Assembly (NCBI RefSeq): GCF_002931055.1
Contig: NZ_PSXX01000012.1
Location: forward strand, 89,058-153,057
DNA length: 64,000 nt
DNA from: Pseudoclavibacter sp. AY1H1
Lineage (GTDB): Bacteria > Actinomycetota > Actinomycetes > Actinomycetales > Microbacteriaceae
Direction of reading: 5' to 3'
Shown: positions 8,060-18,902 of the stretch, piece by piece
Layout: each line of letters opens with the position of its first letter
How positions within the stretch are numbered: position 1 is the stretch's first letter
Made by a program: the position numbers and the translations under genes
Notes under the pieces: model-generated
What the model was told of the DNA's origin: nothing
The model's database searches: none
Seen by the model: only the letters and a program-made list of their open reading frames with translations

Positions 8060-9904
8060 ATGTCACCACGCGCCTCCACTCCGCTCGAGCCGGCTCAGAC
8101 CGACCCCGCCCGGATCCGCAATTTCTGCATCATCGCCCACATCGACCACGGCAAGTCCACCCTGGCTGACAGGATGCTTCAGCTCACGGGCTCCGTCGAC
8201 GACCGCGCCATGCGTGCACAGTACCTCGACCGCATGGACATCGAGCGGGAGCGCGGCATCACGATCAAGAGCCAGGCGGTCCGCATGCCGTGGGCCGTCG
8301 AGGGCGACACGTTCGCGCTCAACATGATCGACACGCCCGGCCACGTCGACTTCTCCTACGAGGTCTCGCGCTCGCTCGCGGCCTGCGAAGGAGCCATCCT
8401 GCTGGTGGATGCGGCGCAGGGCATCGAGGCCCAGACGCTCGCGAACCTGTACCTGGCGATGGAGAACGACCTCGAGATCATCCCGGTCCTGAACAAGATC
8501 GACCTGCCTGCCGCCGACCCTGATCGCTTCGCGGCGGAGATCGCGAACCTCATCGGCGGCGACCCCGACGACGTGCTGCGCGTGAGCGGCAAGACCGGCA
8601 TGGGAGTCGAGGAGCTGCTCGACCGTGTCGTCGAGCGCATCCCAGCGCCGGTCGGTGTGGCGGATGCCCCCGCTCGCGCGATGATCTTCGACTCGGTCTA
8701 CGACGCCTACCGCGGCGTCGTCACGTACGTTCGCGTCGTCGACGGCGAGCTCAAGGCGCGCGACAAGATCAAGATGATGTCGACCGGTTCCACGCACGAG
8801 ATGCTCGAGATCGGCGTCTCGTCGCCAGAGCCCACCGTGGCCAAGGGCCTCGGCGTCGGGGAGGTCGGCTACCTCATCACGGGCGTGAAGGACGTGCGTC
8901 TCTCGAAGGTGGGCGACACCGTGACGGGCAGCACGCGTCCATCCGACGACCCGCTTCCCGGCTACACGGAGCCGAAGCCGATGGTCTTCTCCGGCCTGTA
9001 CCCGATCGACGCGGGCGACTACCCCGAGCTCCGCGAGGCGCTGGACAAGCTCAAGCTCTCGGATGCGGCGCTCAACTACGAGCCCGAGACATCGGTGGCG
9101 CTCGGCTTCGGGTTCCGCGTCGGATTCCTCGGCCTCCTCCACCTGGAGATCGTCACCGAGCGCCTCATGCGCGAGTTCGATCTCGACCTCATCACGACCG
9201 CACCCTCGGTCGTCTACGAGGTCAAGACGGAGGACAAGCAGCTCCACACCGTCACGAACCCCAGCGAGTACCCCGAGGGCAAGATCCTCGAGGTTCGCGA
9301 GCCGATGATGCGCGCCGCGATCCTCGCTCCGAAGGACTACGTGGGCAAGATCATGGAGCTGTGCGAGGGCAAGCGCGGAGCGCTCATCAGCATGGACTAC
9401 CTCAGCGAGGAGCGCGTCGAGCTGCGCTACTCGATGCCGCTCGGCGAGATCGTTTTCGACTTCTTCGACCAGCTCAAGAGCCGGACGCAGGGGTACGCGT
9501 CCCTCGACTACGAGCCGATGGGCGACCAGGTCGCCGACCTCGTGAAGGTCGACATCCTGCTGCAGGGCGAGCGCGTGGACGCGTTCAGTGCCGTCATCCA
9601 CAAGGACAAGGCGTACGCCTACGGGCTGCTGATGACCGAGCGCCTCCGCAAGCTCATCCCGCGCCAGCAGTTCGAGGTGCCCATCCAGGCCGCCATCGGC
9701 GCCCGCATCATCGCCCGCGAGACGATCCGCGCCATCCGCAAGGACGTGCTCGCGAAGTGCTACGGCGGCGACATCTCCCGCAAGCGCAAGCTCCTGGAGA
9801 AGCAGAAGGCCGGCAAGAAGCGCATGAAGATGGTCGGACGCGTGGAAGTGCCGCAGGAAGCCTTCATCGCGGCGCTCAGCGGCGATGTAGAGAAGAAGAA
9901 ATAG
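8060..9904 (+). CDS. lepA: Elongation factor 4 (LepA)
   Basis: A 614-residue translational GTPase of the LepA/EF4 family, which acts on stalled or assembling ribosomes. The G1 motif AHIDHGKST lies at 26-34, followed by the switch region [22 protein letters not shown] (G3) and NKIDLP (G4). The EF-G-like domains and the LepA-specific C-terminal domain ([16 protein letters not shown]) are complete. The ATG at 8060 gives the normal N-terminus; the frame is open upstream into the divergent ABC-F promoter region. It is transcribed divergently from the ABC-F gene. Confidence 0.97.
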   Translation: MSPRASTPLEPAQTDPARIRNFCIIAHIDHGKSTLADRMLQLTGSVDDRAMRAQYLDRMDIERERGITIKSQAVRMPWAVEGDTFALNMIDTPGHVDFSYEVSRSLAACEGAILLVDAAQGIEAQTLANLYLAMENDLEIIPVLNKIDLPAADPDRFAAEIANLIGGDPDDVLRVSGKTGMGVEELLDRVVERIPAPVGVADAPARAMIFDSVYDAYRGVVTYVRVVDGELKARDKIKMMSTGSTHEMLEIGVSSPEPTVAKGLGVGEVGYLITGVKDVRLSKVGDTVTGSTRPSDDPLPGYTEPKPMVFSGLYPIDAGDYPELREALDKLKLSDAALNYEPETSVALGFGFRVGFLGLLHLEIVTERLMREFDLDLITTAPSVVYEVKTEDKQLHTVTNPSEYPEGKILEVREPMMRAAILAPKDYVGKIMELCEGKRGALISMDYLSEERVELRYSMPLGEIVFDFFDQLKSRTQGYASLDYEPMGDQVADLVKVDILLQGERVDAFSAVIHKDKAYAYGLLMTERLRKLIPRQQFEVPIQAAIGARIIARETIRAIRKDVLAKCYGGDISRKRKLLEKQKAGKKRMKMVGRVEVPQEAFIAALSGDVEKKK

Positions 9905-9956
9905 CAAGCTCGACACCAAGACCCAGTCTTTACCTAGTGGAAGTAGCCTGAGAGAC

Positions 9957-10934
9957 GTGATGGAACAGGACAACCCTTTCGGCCAGGTGCTCGTTGCACT
10001 CGTGACTCCGATGACGCACGACGGCGAAGTCGATTGGGCGGGAGTCGAGAAGCACATCGACGACGTCATCTCGGCCGGCGCTGACGGCATCGTCGTCACC
10101 GGCACGACCGGTGAGACGTCGACGCTCACGGACGCCGAGAAGCTCAAGCTCGTCGTCGTGGGCAAAGAGGTCTCGGCCGGGCGCGCGAAGATCATCACGG
10201 GTGGACCGTCGAACGAGACGGCACACGCCATCCAGCTCGCGAAGCAGTCGGCGGATGCCGGCGCCGACGGCGTCATGGCCGTCACGCCGTACTACAACAA
10301 GCCGACGCAGGCTGGGGTGCTCACGCACTTCCGCATGATCGCGGACGCGACCGACCTGCCGCTCATCCTCTACGACATCCCGGGCCGCACGGGCATCCCG
10401 ATCACCTACGAGACGATCCTGCGCCTCGCCAAGCACCCGAACATCATCGCGGTGAAGGACGCGAAGGGCGACCTCGCGCAGGTGTCCCGCGTGCTCAACC
10501 AGACCGAGCTGCTCTACTTCTCGGGAGACGACGCCAACACGCTCCCGCTGCTCTCGATCGGCGCGACGGGCCTCATCGGCGTGACCGCGAACATCGCGTC
10601 GCAGCCGTACCGCATGATGGTCGACGCCGTCAACGCGGGCGACCTGCGCACCGCGACGGACGCGCACCAGCGCCTCGAGCCGCTCGTGCGAGCCACCATG
10701 ACCCACGTTCCGGGAACCGTGGCGACCAAGTACATCCTGCACGGCCTCGGCCGCATCCAGTCCCCCCGCGTCCGGTTGCCGCTCGTCGGCCCGGAGGAGT
10801 GGGAAGCCGCCCTCATCGAGGATGAGCTCGACCTGGTTCGCGACGTCGAAGGCGCGAGCTTCACGAACTTCCGGCCTGACCGCAACGCGGCCGCGGGTGG
10901 TGCGCTCCCGCGCATCCCAGGCACAACCCGCTGA
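9957..10934 (+). CDS. dapA: 4-Hydroxy-tetrahydrodipicolinate synthase
   Basis: A 325-residue DapA that condenses pyruvate with aspartate semialdehyde, the first committed step of diaminopimelate and lysine synthesis. It shows GTTGETSTL, the YYNKPTQ loop with the catalytic tyrosine, and the Schiff-base lysine in IIAVKDAKGDL (near residue 167). The start is GTG followed directly by ATG (GTGATG). TAGCCT at 9944-9949 ends 7 nt before the GTG, favouring the GTG and a leaderless mRNA; ATG at 9960 is the alternative. It lies immediately upstream of rnj, a common actinobacterial pairing. Confidence 0.96.
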   Translation: MMEQDNPFGQVLVALVTPMTHDGEVDWAGVEKHIDDVISAGADGIVVTGTTGETSTLTDAEKLKLVVVGKEVSAGRAKIITGGPSNETAHAIQLAKQSADAGADGVMAVTPYYNKPTQAGVLTHFRMIADATDLPLILYDIPGRTGIPITYETILRLAKHPNIIAVKDAKGDLAQVSRVLNQTELLYFSGDDANTLPLLSIGATGLIGVTANIASQPYRMMVDAVNAGDLRTATDAHQRLEPLVRATMTHVPGTVATKYILHGLGRIQSPRVRLPLVGPEEWEAALIEDELDLVRDVEGASFTNFRPDRNAAAGGALPRIPGTTR

Positions 10935-10982
10935 TTCGACCCTCACCTCACCAGCGGCAACGCTGACTTCCTGAAGGCTCAT

Positions 10983-12656
10983 ATGACAAAGACCGAACAC
11001 CTTCCCAAGCTCGCACCAGGCTCGATGCGGATCATCCCGCTCGGCGGACTGGGCGAGGTCGGCCGCAACATGGCGACGTTCGAGATCGACGGCAAGATCC
11101 TCATCGTCGACTGCGGCGTGCTCTTCCCAGAAGAGACGCAGCCCGGCGTGGACCTGATCCTGCCCGACTTCGACTCGATCCGCGCTCGTCTGGACGACGT
11201 CGTCGGCATCGTGCTGACGCACGGACACGAGGACCACATCGGAGCGGTGCCGTACATCCTCCGCCTCAAGCCGGACATCCCGCTGATCGGCTCCACGCTG
11301 ACGCTCGCCCTCGTCGAGGCGAAGCTCAAGGAGCACCGCATCAAGCCGTACACGCTCACGGTCGCCGAAGGGCAGATCGAGGAGATGGGGCCCTTCACGC
11401 TCGAGTTCGTGGCCGTCAACCACTCCATCCCGGATGCGCTCGCCGTGCACATCACGACGGACGCCGGCACGGTGCTCCACACGGGCGACTTCAAGATGGA
11501 CCAGCTGCCGCTCGACGGTCGCCTCACGGACCTCCGCGCCTTCGCTCGCCTCGGCGAGGAGGGAATCGACCTCTTCATGGCCGACTCCACCAACGCCGAG
11601 GTCCCGGGCTTCACGCCGACCGAGCGCAACATCGGCCCGGTCATCGAGGACGTCATCTCGCGGACCAAGGGCAAGGTCGTCGTCGCGAGCTTCTCGAGCC
11701 ACGTGCACCGCGTGCAGCAGGTCATCGACGCCGCCGCGGCCAACGGTCGTCGCGTCGCGCTCATGGGCCGCTCCATGGTGCGCAACATGGGCATCGCGTC
11801 CGAGCTCGGCTACCTCAACGTGCCGCAGGGCGTGCTCATCGACCACAAGAAGGCGCTCAATCTGCCCGACGACCAGATCGTCTTCATGTCGACGGGGTCG
11901 CAGGGCGAGCCCATGGCCGTCCTCAGCCGCATCGCGTCCAAGACGCACGCCATCGAGGTGGGGGAGGACGACACCGTCATCCTCGCCTCGAGCCTCATCC
12001 CGGGCAACGAGAACTCGGTGTTCCGCGTCATCAACGCACTCATCAAGCTCGGCGCGAACGTGGTGCACAAGGCGAACGCGAACGTGCACGTGTCCGGTCA
12101 CGCGGCGGCAGGCGAGCTGCTCTACTGCTACAACATCCTGCAGCCGCGTCAGGTCATGCCCGTGCACGGCGAGATCCGACACCTCGTCGCCAACGCCGAG
12201 ATCGCGAAGAAGTCCGGCATCGCGGACGAGAACGTGCTGGTCGTCGAGAACGGCGCCGTCATCGATATGCGGGACGGCATCGCGCGCCAGGTCGCGCAGC
12301 TCGACATCGGCTTCATCTACGTCGACGGATCCACGGTCGGCACCATCACCGACGCCGATCTCAAGGACCGCCGCATCCTCGCTGAAGAGGGGTTCATCTC
12401 CATCTTCACCGTCGTCGAGGCGGCCACCGGCAACATCCTCGTCGGCCCGGAGATCCACGCGCGCGGGTTCGCGCCGGACGAGGCCGTCTTCGACGACATC
12501 ATCCCGGGCATCCAGAAGGCGCTCAAGGAAGCCGTCGAGGCGGGCAACTCGAACTCCTACCAGCTCTCGCAGGTCGTGCGACGCACGATCGGCCGCTGGG
12601 TCAACACGAAGCACCGCCGTCACCCGATGATCATCCCGGTGGTCATCGAGGCCTGA
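10983..12656 (+). CDS. rnj: Ribonuclease J
   Basis: A 557-residue RNase J, a beta-CASP metallo-beta-lactamase ribonuclease with endo- and 5'-exonuclease activity in mRNA decay and rRNA maturation. The zinc motif [14 protein letters not shown] lies near residue 79, followed by the beta-CASP motifs [10 protein letters not shown] and PVHGEIRHL. The short C-terminal domain is complete. The ATG has GAAGG about 6 nt upstream. It follows dapA with a 48-bp gap and is closed by a strong hairpin at 12663-12698. Confidence 0.97.
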   Translation: MTKTEHLPKLAPGSMRIIPLGGLGEVGRNMATFEIDGKILIVDCGVLFPEETQPGVDLILPDFDSIRARLDDVVGIVLTHGHEDHIGAVPYILRLKPDIPLIGSTLTLALVEAKLKEHRIKPYTLTVAEGQIEEMGPFTLEFVAVNHSIPDALAVHITTDAGTVLHTGDFKMDQLPLDGRLTDLRAFARLGEEGIDLFMADSTNAEVPGFTPTERNIGPVIEDVISRTKGKVVVASFSSHVHRVQQVIDAAAANGRRVALMGRSMVRNMGIASELGYLNVPQGVLIDHKKALNLPDDQIVFMSTGSQGEPMAVLSRIASKTHAIEVGEDDTVILASSLIPGNENSVFRVINALIKLGANVVHKANANVHVSGHAAAGELLYCYNILQPRQVMPVHGEIRHLVANAEIAKKSGIADENVLVVENGAVIDMRDGIARQVAQLDIGFIYVDGSTVGTITDADLKDRRILAEEGFISIFTVVEAATGNILVGPEIHARGFAPDEAVFDDIIPGIQKALKEAVEAGNSNSYQLSQVVRRTIGRWVNTKHRRHPMIIPVVIEA

Positions 12657-12662
12657 CCTCAG

Positions 12663-12698
12663 GCCCCGGGAGTCGCCGATCTCGGCGGCTCTCGGGGC
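12663..12698 (+). terminator. Hairpin terminator after rnj
   Basis: A 16-bp stem (12663-12678 with 12683-12698) with two G-U wobbles and the loop ATCT lies 6 nt after the rnj stop. No T-tract follows, which is usual for high-GC actinobacterial terminators. Confidence 0.7.
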
Positions 12699-12741
12699 GT
12701 CATCCTCGATCCTGTCGGTGGCCGCGGGTACCTTGGGCACC

Positions 12742-15597
12742 ATGGCCACAACTCCGTCCAACACCAAGCGAACCCCCGCGCCCAAGAAGCGGGCGAGCGC
12801 GGCAGCCGCGAAGGCGCCGGCGGAGACCGAGAAGCCGGGCATCGCGACCCGCGCCTGGATGGCCGCCGCGAACGTCGCCGGCCAGACCGCTCGGGCGCTC
12901 GGGCCCGAGACGCTCGAGAAGGACCAGCGGCGCGACGGATTCCCGTTCCTGCTCCTCCTGCTCGCGGTCATCGGCGGCGTGGTCGTCTGGTTCTTCCCCG
13001 GGAACGGCGTCGCCACGGCTCTGAACGACTACACGTTCGGCGGGTTCTTCGGCCGCGTCTCCTATGCGCTGCCCGTCGTGCTCGCGTTCTTCGCGCTCTG
13101 GCTCTTCCGGCATCCCTCCTCCGTGAGCGACAACGGGCGCATCGGCGTCGGCCTCTTCCTCGGGATCGTCTCGAGCTCCGCGATCTGCCACGTGCTCGCG
13201 GACAGCCCCGACCCCGTCAACGGCATGCCAGCGCTCGCCCTGGGCGGCGGAGTCCTCGGCTGGCTCCTCGGCGGCACTCTCGGTGTTGTCATCACCCCCA
13301 TCGGTGCGGCCATCGTCGCGGGTCTCCTCATCCTGCTCTCCGTCTTCATCATCACGAAGACCCCGCCGCACAAGGTCGTCGTCAGGCTTCGCGAGCTGTG
13401 GGCCTGGATGTTCGGCATCGACGAGGAGTCCGCAGCCCACGCCCGCTCGGCGAAGGCCGGCAAGGCGGCGTCCGGCGACGACGAGAGCCTGCTCGGCGGA
13501 GAAGACCGCGGACGCTCGTCGGAGTCGGACCGCCTCCCGTGGTGGCGACGCAACGACTCCGGCCGCGAAGAGGACGTCGACTACGAGGAGCAGCCGTACG
13601 ACACCGCCGTCGCCGACACCAAGAAGCACGAGCACCACCGCATCGATCCGGAGGCGACGACGACCGTTCTGCGCGGTCTCACCTCCGAGGACCCGGACAA
13701 CGCGGTGACCGGACCGCAGCCGACCGCGGTCCTCTCCGGAGTGCGGATGGACGACGCCACCGATGTCATCGACGTCGCCGAGCCCACGCTCTTCTCGGCC
13801 ACAGGGATCCAGGACGACTCGACGCCGACCGATCCGGACGAGTTCGCCGATCTCTTCGGGCCACCCGCAGCCGCGGCGCCGGCCACACCGGCGCCGACAG
13901 CCGCGACGGCAGAGCCTTCGGCCTCGGCGGAAGACGGAGCCGAGCAGTGGGATTCCCGCGACGCGGGCGCCCCGGGCCAGGCATACAGCCTCCCGGTGCA
14001 GTCGATGCTCTCGCGCGGTGCGCCGGCACTCGCGCGCACCGAAGCCAATGACCTCATCGTCGAGGCGCTCAACTCGACGTTCGCGCAGTTCAAGGTCGAC
14101 GCGAAGGTCACGGGCTTCTCGCGCGGCCCGACCGTCACGCGCTACGAGGTCGAGGTGGCCCCCGGCGTCAAGGTCGAGCGCGTCACTCAGCTCTCCAACA
14201 ACATCGCCTACGCGGTCAAGAGCAATCAGGTCCGCATCCTCTCGCCGATTCCCGGAAAGAGCGCCATCGGCGTGGAGATCCCGAACTCCGACCGCGAGGT
14301 GGTCTCGCTCGGAGACGTCCTGCAGTCCCCGGAATCGATCGCAGCGCGCCACCCCATGACGATCGGCGTCGGCAAGGACGTCGAGGGCGGCTTCGTGCTC
14401 GCGAACCTCGCCAAGATGCCGCACCTCCTCGTGGCGGGTGCCACGGGGGCCGGAAAGTCGAGCTTCGTCAACTCCATGATCGTGTCGCTGCTCATGCGCG
14501 CGACCCCTGCCGAGGTGCGAATGGTCCTCGTCGACCCGAAGCGCGTCGAGCTCACGCCGTACAGCGGCGTCCCGCACCTCATCACCCCCATCATCACGAA
14601 CCCCAAGAAGGCGGCGGAAGCGCTGCAGTGGGTCGTGAAGGAGATGGAGATGCGCTACGACGACCTCGAGAGCTTCGGCTACCGCCACGTCGACGACTTC
14701 AACGCGGCCATCCGCTCGGGCGGCATCGTCCTCCCTGAGGGTTCGAAGCGGAAGCTCAAGCCGTACCCTTACCTGCTTGTCGTGGTCGACGAGCTCGCCG
14801 AACTCATGATGGTTGCCCCGCGCGACGTCGAGGACTCGATCGTCCGCATCACCCAGCTCGCGCGTGCCGCCGGAATCCACCTCGTACTCGCGACGCAGCG
14901 CCCGAGCGTCGATGTCGTCACCGGTCTCATCAAGGCCAACGTGCCGAGCCGCCTCGCGTTCGCGGTGACCAGCTCCACCGACTCGCGCGTCATCCTCGAC
15001 CAGGTCGGCGCCGAGTCGCTCATCGGCCAGGGCGACGCCCTCTTCCTCCCATCGGGAGCCAACAAGGCTGCCCGCGTGCAGGGTGCCTGGGTCAACGACA
15101 AAGAGATCATGGAGATCGTGGCGCACGTCAAGCGCCAGGCGCAGCCCGAGTATCGAGCCGACGTCGCGCAGGTCGTGGAGAAGAAGGAGATCGATGCCGA
15201 CATCGGCGACGATCTCGAGCTCCTGCTCGCGGCAGCCGAGCTGGTCGTGAACTCGCAGTTCGGCTCGACCTCGATGCTGCAGCGCAAGCTGCGCGTCGGA
15301 TTCGCGAAGGCCGGCAGGCTCATGGACCTCATGGAATCCCGAGAGATCGTCGGTCCCTCAGAGGGGTCCAAGGCGCGAGACGTCCTCGTCACCGCCGAGG
15401 AGCTCCCCGGCGTGCTCGCGCGCATCCGCGGCCAGGACCCGGCGGCAGGTGCTCCGGCATCCAATGCGGCGTCGATGGCCGAGCAGGATGGCATGGCCGC
15501 GTCGTTCGACGCCGTCGCGGCCCAATACGATGGGCTGGAAGAAGTCGAAGCCGAAAGCGGCGACGACGACGCCTGGAGTCTGACAGGGCGCGACTAG
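12742..15597 (+). CDS. ftsK: DNA translocase FtsK
   Basis: A 951-residue FtsK/SpoIIIE protein that pumps chromosomal DNA through the division septum. A basic N-terminus precedes about four membrane helices (roughly 66-215). An acidic, low-complexity linker of ~170 residues follows, then the motor domain. The Walker A motif GATGAGKSS is near 566, then [24 protein letters not shown] (Walker B) and [12 protein letters not shown]. The C-terminal winged-helix gamma domain, which reads KOPS-like sites, is present ([20 protein letters not shown]). The ATG at 12742 is preferred over GTG at 12718: TACCTT at 12729-12734 ends 7 nt before it, a leaderless signature. Confidence 0.96.
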   Translation: MATTPSNTKRTPAPKKRASAAAAKAPAETEKPGIATRAWMAAANVAGQTARALGPETLEKDQRRDGFPFLLLLLAVIGGVVVWFFPGNGVATALNDYTFGGFFGRVSYALPVVLAFFALWLFRHPSSVSDNGRIGVGLFLGIVSSSAICHVLADSPDPVNGMPALALGGGVLGWLLGGTLGVVITPIGAAIVAGLLILLSVFIITKTPPHKVVVRLRELWAWMFGIDEESAAHARSAKAGKAASGDDESLLGGEDRGRSSESDRLPWWRRNDSGREEDVDYEEQPYDTAVADTKKHEHHRIDPEATTTVLRGLTSEDPDNAVTGPQPTAVLSGVRMDDATDVIDVAEPTLFSATGIQDDSTPTDPDEFADLFGPPAAAAPATPAPTAATAEPSASAEDGAEQWDSRDAGAPGQAYSLPVQSMLSRGAPALARTEANDLIVEALNSTFAQFKVDAKVTGFSRGPTVTRYEVEVAPGVKVERVTQLSNNIAYAVKSNQVRILSPIPGKSAIGVEIPNSDREVVSLGDVLQSPESIAARHPMTIGVGKDVEGGFVLANLAKMPHLLVAGATGAGKSSFVNSMIVSLLMRATPAEVRMVLVDPKRVELTPYSGVPHLITPIITNPKKAAEALQWVVKEMEMRYDDLESFGYRHVDDFNAAIRSGGIVLPEGSKRKLKPYPYLLVVVDELAELMMVAPRDVEDSIVRITQLARAAGIHLVLATQRPSVDVVTGLIKANVPSRLAFAVTSSTDSRVILDQVGAESLIGQGDALFLPSGANKAARVQGAWVNDKEIMEIVAHVKRQAQPEYRADVAQVVEKKEIDADIGDDLELLLAAAELVVNSQFGSTSMLQRKLRVGFAKAGRLMDLMESREIVGPSEGSKARDVLVTAEELPGVLARIRGQDPAAGAPASNAASMAEQDGMAASFDAVAAQYDGLEEVEAESGDDDAWSLTGRD

Positions 15598-15611
15598 CGA
15601 GAGGCACAACG

Positions 15612-16244
15612 ATGACCGGCCGAATACTCCGCGGGGGCGATGGACCGGTGAGCAACTGGTGCGTGCCGAACCTCATCACCATCGCGCGCATCCTGCTCGT
15701 GCCGGTCTTCGTCTGGTTCCTCCTCCTCGACGAATCGAGCGACGGCCCTTGGCGCTGGGCGGCCGCGGTGCTCTTCATCGTCGCGATCGCCACCGACAGC
15801 CTTGACGGGCACATCGCGCGCAGCAGGAACCTCATCACGGACCTCGGCAAGCTGCTCGACCCCATCGCAGACAAGGCGCTCACCGGCACGGCACTCGTCA
15901 TGCTGTCGGTGCTCGGAGAGCTGCCGTGGTGGGTGACGATCATCATCCTCGTCCGCGAGCTCGGCATCACCTTCTGGCGTCTCGCCGTCGCCAAGAAGCG
16001 CGTGCTCCCGGCCGGACGCGGCGGGAAGCTCAAGACCCTGGTCCAGGCCATCGCCATCTCGCTCGCCCTGCTCCCGCTCTGGGTCGTGTTCGGGGATTGG
16101 GTGCACTGGGTCAACGGGATCCTAATGTCCGCGGCGTTCATCCTCACGGTGTGGTCTGGTCTCGACTACCTGTGGGAGGCCTACCGGCCACAGAAGAAGA
16201 AGGCGCCCGAACTGCGGGCCGATGATGGGAGCACCCTGCGATGA
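15612..16244 (+). CDS. pgsA: CDP-diacylglycerol-glycerol-3-phosphate 3-phosphatidyltransferase
   Basis: A 210-residue integral membrane enzyme of the CDP-alcohol phosphatidyltransferase family that makes phosphatidylglycerol phosphate. The family motif D-x2-DG-x2-AR-x8-G-x3-D-x3-D is intact near residues 62-88 (DSLDGHIAR then GKLLDPIAD). The remainder is hydrophobic helices, with a charged C-terminal tail. It starts 14 nt after ftsK and overlaps cinA by ATGA. The order ftsK-pgsA-cinA-clgR is conserved in actinobacteria. Because relatives exist with different head-group acceptors, the exact acceptor is inferred from context. Confidence 0.92.
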   Translation: MTGRILRGGDGPVSNWCVPNLITIARILLVPVFVWFLLLDESSDGPWRWAAAVLFIVAIATDSLDGHIARSRNLITDLGKLLDPIADKALTGTALVMLSVLGELPWWVTIIILVRELGITFWRLAVAKKRVLPAGRGGKLKTLVQAIAISLALLPLWVVFGDWVHWVNGILMSAAFILTVWSGLDYLWEAYRPQKKKAPELRADDGSTLR

Positions 16245-16780
16245 CCGGCGGAATCACACCAGCACTCCCACAGACGGTCGAGTTGGGGCGTGTCCTCCTC
16301 GAGGCCGGCCTCAGCATCGGCGTCGCGGAGTCCCTGACCGGCGGGGCGCTCGTCGCCGAACTCGTGAAGATCCCTGGGATCTCGGCGTCGCTGGCGGGCG
16401 GAATCGTCGCCTATCGCACAGAGCTCAAGCACTCGCTGCTCGGAGTCGACGAGGACCTGCTCGCGGAGCGGGGCCCGGTCGATCCTGACGTCGCTGCGGC
16501 GATGGCGCTCGGCGCTCGGACAGCGCTCGCAGCGGGTCGCGCCGATCGCCTCGACATCGGGCTGTCGACGACGGGGGTCGCCGGTCCGCAGGCGCAGGCC
16601 GGGCGAGCGCCCGGCATCGTCTTCGTGGGCATCTCCTCGCTCTTCGGCGATCGGGTGATCGACCTGGACTTCTCCTCGCTCGTTCGACTCGACGACCCCG
16701 AGGGCAGTCGGCAGCGCGTGCGTGGGGCGACGGTCGAGGCGGCTGTTCACAACGTGCTCGAAATGCTCGTGGAACACTGA
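16241..16780 (+). CDS. cinA: CinA-type nicotinamide-nucleotide amidohydrolase
   Basis: A 179-residue protein consisting only of the CinA C-terminal (PncC) domain, which deamidates nicotinamide mononucleotide. The conserved stretch ESLTGGALVAELVKIPG is present, followed by GGIVAYRTELKHSLLGV and STTGVAGPQAQAGRAPG. The N-terminal MoaB-like domain of long CinA proteins is absent, as is common in this lineage, so the protein is not truncated. It overlaps the pgsA stop by ATGA and is followed by the clgR promoter region. Confidence 0.92.
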   Translation: MTGGITPALPQTVELGRVLLEAGLSIGVAESLTGGALVAELVKIPGISASLAGGIVAYRTELKHSLLGVDEDLLAERGPVDPDVAAAMALGARTALAAGRADRLDIGLSTTGVAGPQAQAGRAPGIVFVGISSLFGDRVIDLDFSSLVRLDDPEGSRQRVRGATVEAAVHNVLEMLVEH

Positions 16781-16949
16781 CGAGGTATCGTGGTCGGAGC
16801 CACACGAAGGTTGAGTCGGATCGCCTCAACATTCGGCTTTCTTTCAGGAATACCATCGGGGTTTGCTTGGTTGTTCTCAGCGTGACGAAGTCTCCACGAA
16901 GTCTCGTAAGTTACAGTTCTTGGCACACGGCAGTAAGGAGGACCCCGCT

Positions 16950-17261
16950 ATGGTCCTAGCGCGTCAAGAGATCGGTGAAGTCCTGCGCGATGTGCGCCTG
17001 CGCAAGGGGCACACGCTCCGGCAGGTCGCGGGTCGCGCCTCGGTTGCACTCGGGTACCTGAGTGAGGTCGAGCGCGGGCAGAAGGAAGCCTCGAGCGAGA
17101 TCCTCGCTTCGGTGGCCGAAGCCCTCGAGACCCCCCTCTCAACCATCTACCGCGAAGTGGGCGACCGTCTGGCCGTTCATGAGCGCTTTGAGACGAGCAT
17201 CCCGGACACGGTTCCGGACGACCTGCTGCTCGGCATGCGCAAGCCGCTCGTCACTCGTTAG
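16950..17261 (+). CDS. clgR: ClgR-like XRE-family regulator
   Basis: A 103-residue helix-turn-helix protein. The XRE domain spans about 11-65 (IGEVLRDVRLRKGHTLRQVA ... LGYLSEVERGQKEASS). The sequence and its place after pgsA-cinA match ClgR, the actinobacterial activator of clpP, clpC and other stress genes, which is itself a Clp substrate. The start ATG at 16950 has a textbook Shine-Dalgarno TAAGGAGG at 16934-16941; the frame is open upstream but those codons lack family support. The 170-bp upstream gap suggests its own promoter. Confidence 0.9.
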   Translation: MVLARQEIGEVLRDVRLRKGHTLRQVAGRASVALGYLSEVERGQKEASSEILASVAEALETPLSTIYREVGDRLAVHERFETSIPDTVPDDLLLGMRKPLVTR

Positions 17262-17333
17262 CGGGACGGCTTCGAAGGTACGTCCAACGGCGTCGCAGCA
17301 TCTGCTGCGGCGCCGTCGGCGTACGCTTGGGGG

Positions 17334-17564
17334 ATGCGCAAGAGCGAGTTCGACAGGGCCGTGGTCGATGAGTTCGGCGAGGCCTACGGGCGCTCGCTGA
17401 TGAGAGACCTCGTGTTGGGGGCCCTCGGCGATCGCACCGCGAAGCAGGCCCTCGACGATGGCGTCGAGCCGCGTGCGATCTGGCTCGCGCTCTGCATCGA
17501 CACCGGTGTTCCCGAGGGTAGGCGCCACGGAGTCGGCACGATAGATCCCGACCGTCGAGGCTGA
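17334..17564 (+). CDS. DUF3046 protein
   Basis: A 76-residue protein of the DUF3046 family (MRKSEFDRAVVDEFGEAYG, ending in GVGTIDPDRRG), a small actinobacterial protein of unknown function almost always found just upstream of recA. No membrane segment or known catalytic motif is visible. TACGCT at 17322-17327 ends 6 nt before the ATG, suggesting a leaderless mRNA. A 16-bp palindrome (17585-17600) follows its stop. Confidence 0.9.
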   Translation: MRKSEFDRAVVDEFGEAYGRSLMRDLVLGALGDRTAKQALDDGVEPRAIWLALCIDTGVPEGRRHGVGTIDPDRRG

Positions 17565-17584
17565 TCTCCGGCCCGCGCGACTCC

Positions 17585-17600
17585 GTGTCGGATCCGACAC
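17585..17600. repeat. 16-bp perfect palindrome between DUF3046 and recA
   Basis: GTGTCGGATCCGACAC reads the same on both strands. It lies 20 bp after the DUF3046 stop and 13 bp before the recA SOS box. It could be an operator, or the stem of a small hairpin, but there is no loop or T-tract. Confidence 0.6.
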
Positions 17601-17613
17601 GCCTGCGGAATGT

Positions 17614-17629
17614 TCGAAGTCGTGTTCTA
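17614..17629 (+). promoter_or_regulatory. LexA box at the recA promoter
   Basis: TCGAAGTCGTGTTCTA matches the Gram-positive/actinobacterial LexA site TCGAAC-N4-GTTCGA at 9 of 12 defined positions. It overlaps the -35 and spacer of a plausible promoter: TTCGAA at 17613-17618, 17 bp, TAGGGT at 17636-17641. The first half-site TCGAAG recurs in the lexA and LysM gene regions. Confidence 0.72.
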
Positions 17630-17822
17630 AGCGCGTAGGGTGTTCCTGTCGGACTCCTCGGAGACTTGTCCACAGTTGCAGGGTCTCGATCACCGAATGT
17701 CGGTGGTCGCCTCTACCGTGAAACTCGAGTAGCCAAGGAACCCGATCCGCCTTGTCGTCAGCGCTCTCCATCAGCGCGCGACAGCCGAGAGGCGACCGCC
17801 ACATCCCGAGAGGATCACCACC

Positions 17823-18902
17823 ATGCCAAACCCAGCAGACCGCGAAAAGGCGCTTGACGCCGCACTCGCTCAGATCGACCGCCAGTTCGGCAAGGGGTCG
17901 GTCATGCGCCTCGGAAGCGACGAGCGCGCACCCGTTGAGACCATCCCGACCGGCTCCGTCGCGCTCGACGTCGCCCTCGGCATCGGCGGACTCCCTCGCG
18001 GACGTATCGTCGAGATCTACGGTCCCGAGTCCTCGGGTAAGACGACCCTCACGCTGCACGCCATCGCGAACGCCCAGCGAGCGGGCGGCATCGCGGCGTT
18101 CATCGACGCCGAGCACGCCCTCGACCCCGAGTACGCGAAGAAGCTCGGTGTCGACATCGACGCCCTCCTCGTCGCTCAGCCAGACACCGGAGAGCAGGCG
18201 CTCGAGATCACCGACATGCTGATCCGCTCGGGCTCGGTCGACCTGGTCGTCATCGACTCCGTCGCAGCACTCGTGCCGAAGGCCGAGATCGAGGGCGAGA
18301 TGGGCGACAGCCACGTCGGCCTGCAGGCACGCCTCATGTCCCAGGCGCTCCGCAAGCTGACGGGTGGTCTCAGCCAGACCAAGACCACAGCCATCTTCAT
18401 CAACCAGCTGCGCGAGAAGATCGGTGTCTTCTTCGGCAGCCCCGAGACGACCGCCGGTGGCAAGGCGCTGAAGTTCTACGCCTCCGTCCGCCTCGATATC
18501 CGTCGTATCGAGACCCTCAAGGACGGCACGGAAGCCGTCGGAAACCGCACGCGAGTCAAGGTCGTCAAGAACAAGATGGCGCCGCCCTTCAAGCAGGCGG
18601 AGTTCGACATCCTCTACGGCGTCGGAATCTCTCGCGAGGGCTCGCTCATCGACTTCGGTGTCGAGCACGGCCTGGTGCGCAAGTCCGGCGCTTGGTACAC
18701 CTACGAGGGTGACCAGCTCGGCCAGGGCAAGGAGAACGCCCGCAACTTCCTCATCCAGCACCCCGAGATCGCTGAGGAGATCGAACGCAAGATCCTGGCG
18801 AAGCTCGGCGTCGGGCAGTCTGCCGAGGCTCCTGCCGAGGCAGTCGAGGCACCACTGGCGCCCGTCGCCGACGCGAAGGTCGCTCAGCGGCGCGGCGCAT
18901 GA
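17823..18902 (+). CDS. recA: Recombinase RecA
   Basis: A 359-residue RecA that forms filaments on single-stranded DNA, carries out strand exchange and stimulates LexA self-cleavage. The Walker A motif GPESSGKT is at 68-75. [19 protein letters not shown], the [14 protein letters not shown] segment including loop 2, and the C-terminal domain are complete. The C-terminal tail is Ala/Glu/Val-rich. The ATG has GAGAGG about 10 nt upstream. A LexA box and promoter lie about 190 bp upstream, giving a long 5' leader. The stop overlaps recX by ATGA. Confidence 0.98.
   Translation: MPNPADREKALDAALAQIDRQFGKGSVMRLGSDERAPVETIPTGSVALDVALGIGGLPRGRIVEIYGPESSGKTTLTLHAIANAQRAGGIAAFIDAEHALDPEYAKKLGVDIDALLVAQPDTGEQALEITDMLIRSGSVDLVVIDSVAALVPKAEIEGEMGDSHVGLQARLMSQALRKLTGGLSQTKTTAIFINQLREKIGVFFGSPETTAGGKALKFYASVRLDIRRIETLKDGTEAVGNRTRVKVVKNKMAPPFKQAEFDILYGVGISREGSLIDFGVEHGLVRKSGAWYTYEGDQLGQGKENARNFLIQHPEIAEEIERKILAKLGVGQSAEAPAEAVEAPLAPVADAKVAQRRGA

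Noticed and set aside
9930..13016. Very long open frame (1028 codons) on the minus strand
   Set aside because: It runs antisense across dapA, rnj and the start of ftsK. The peptide is Arg/Asp/Val-rich low complexity, typical of antisense frames in high-GC DNA.
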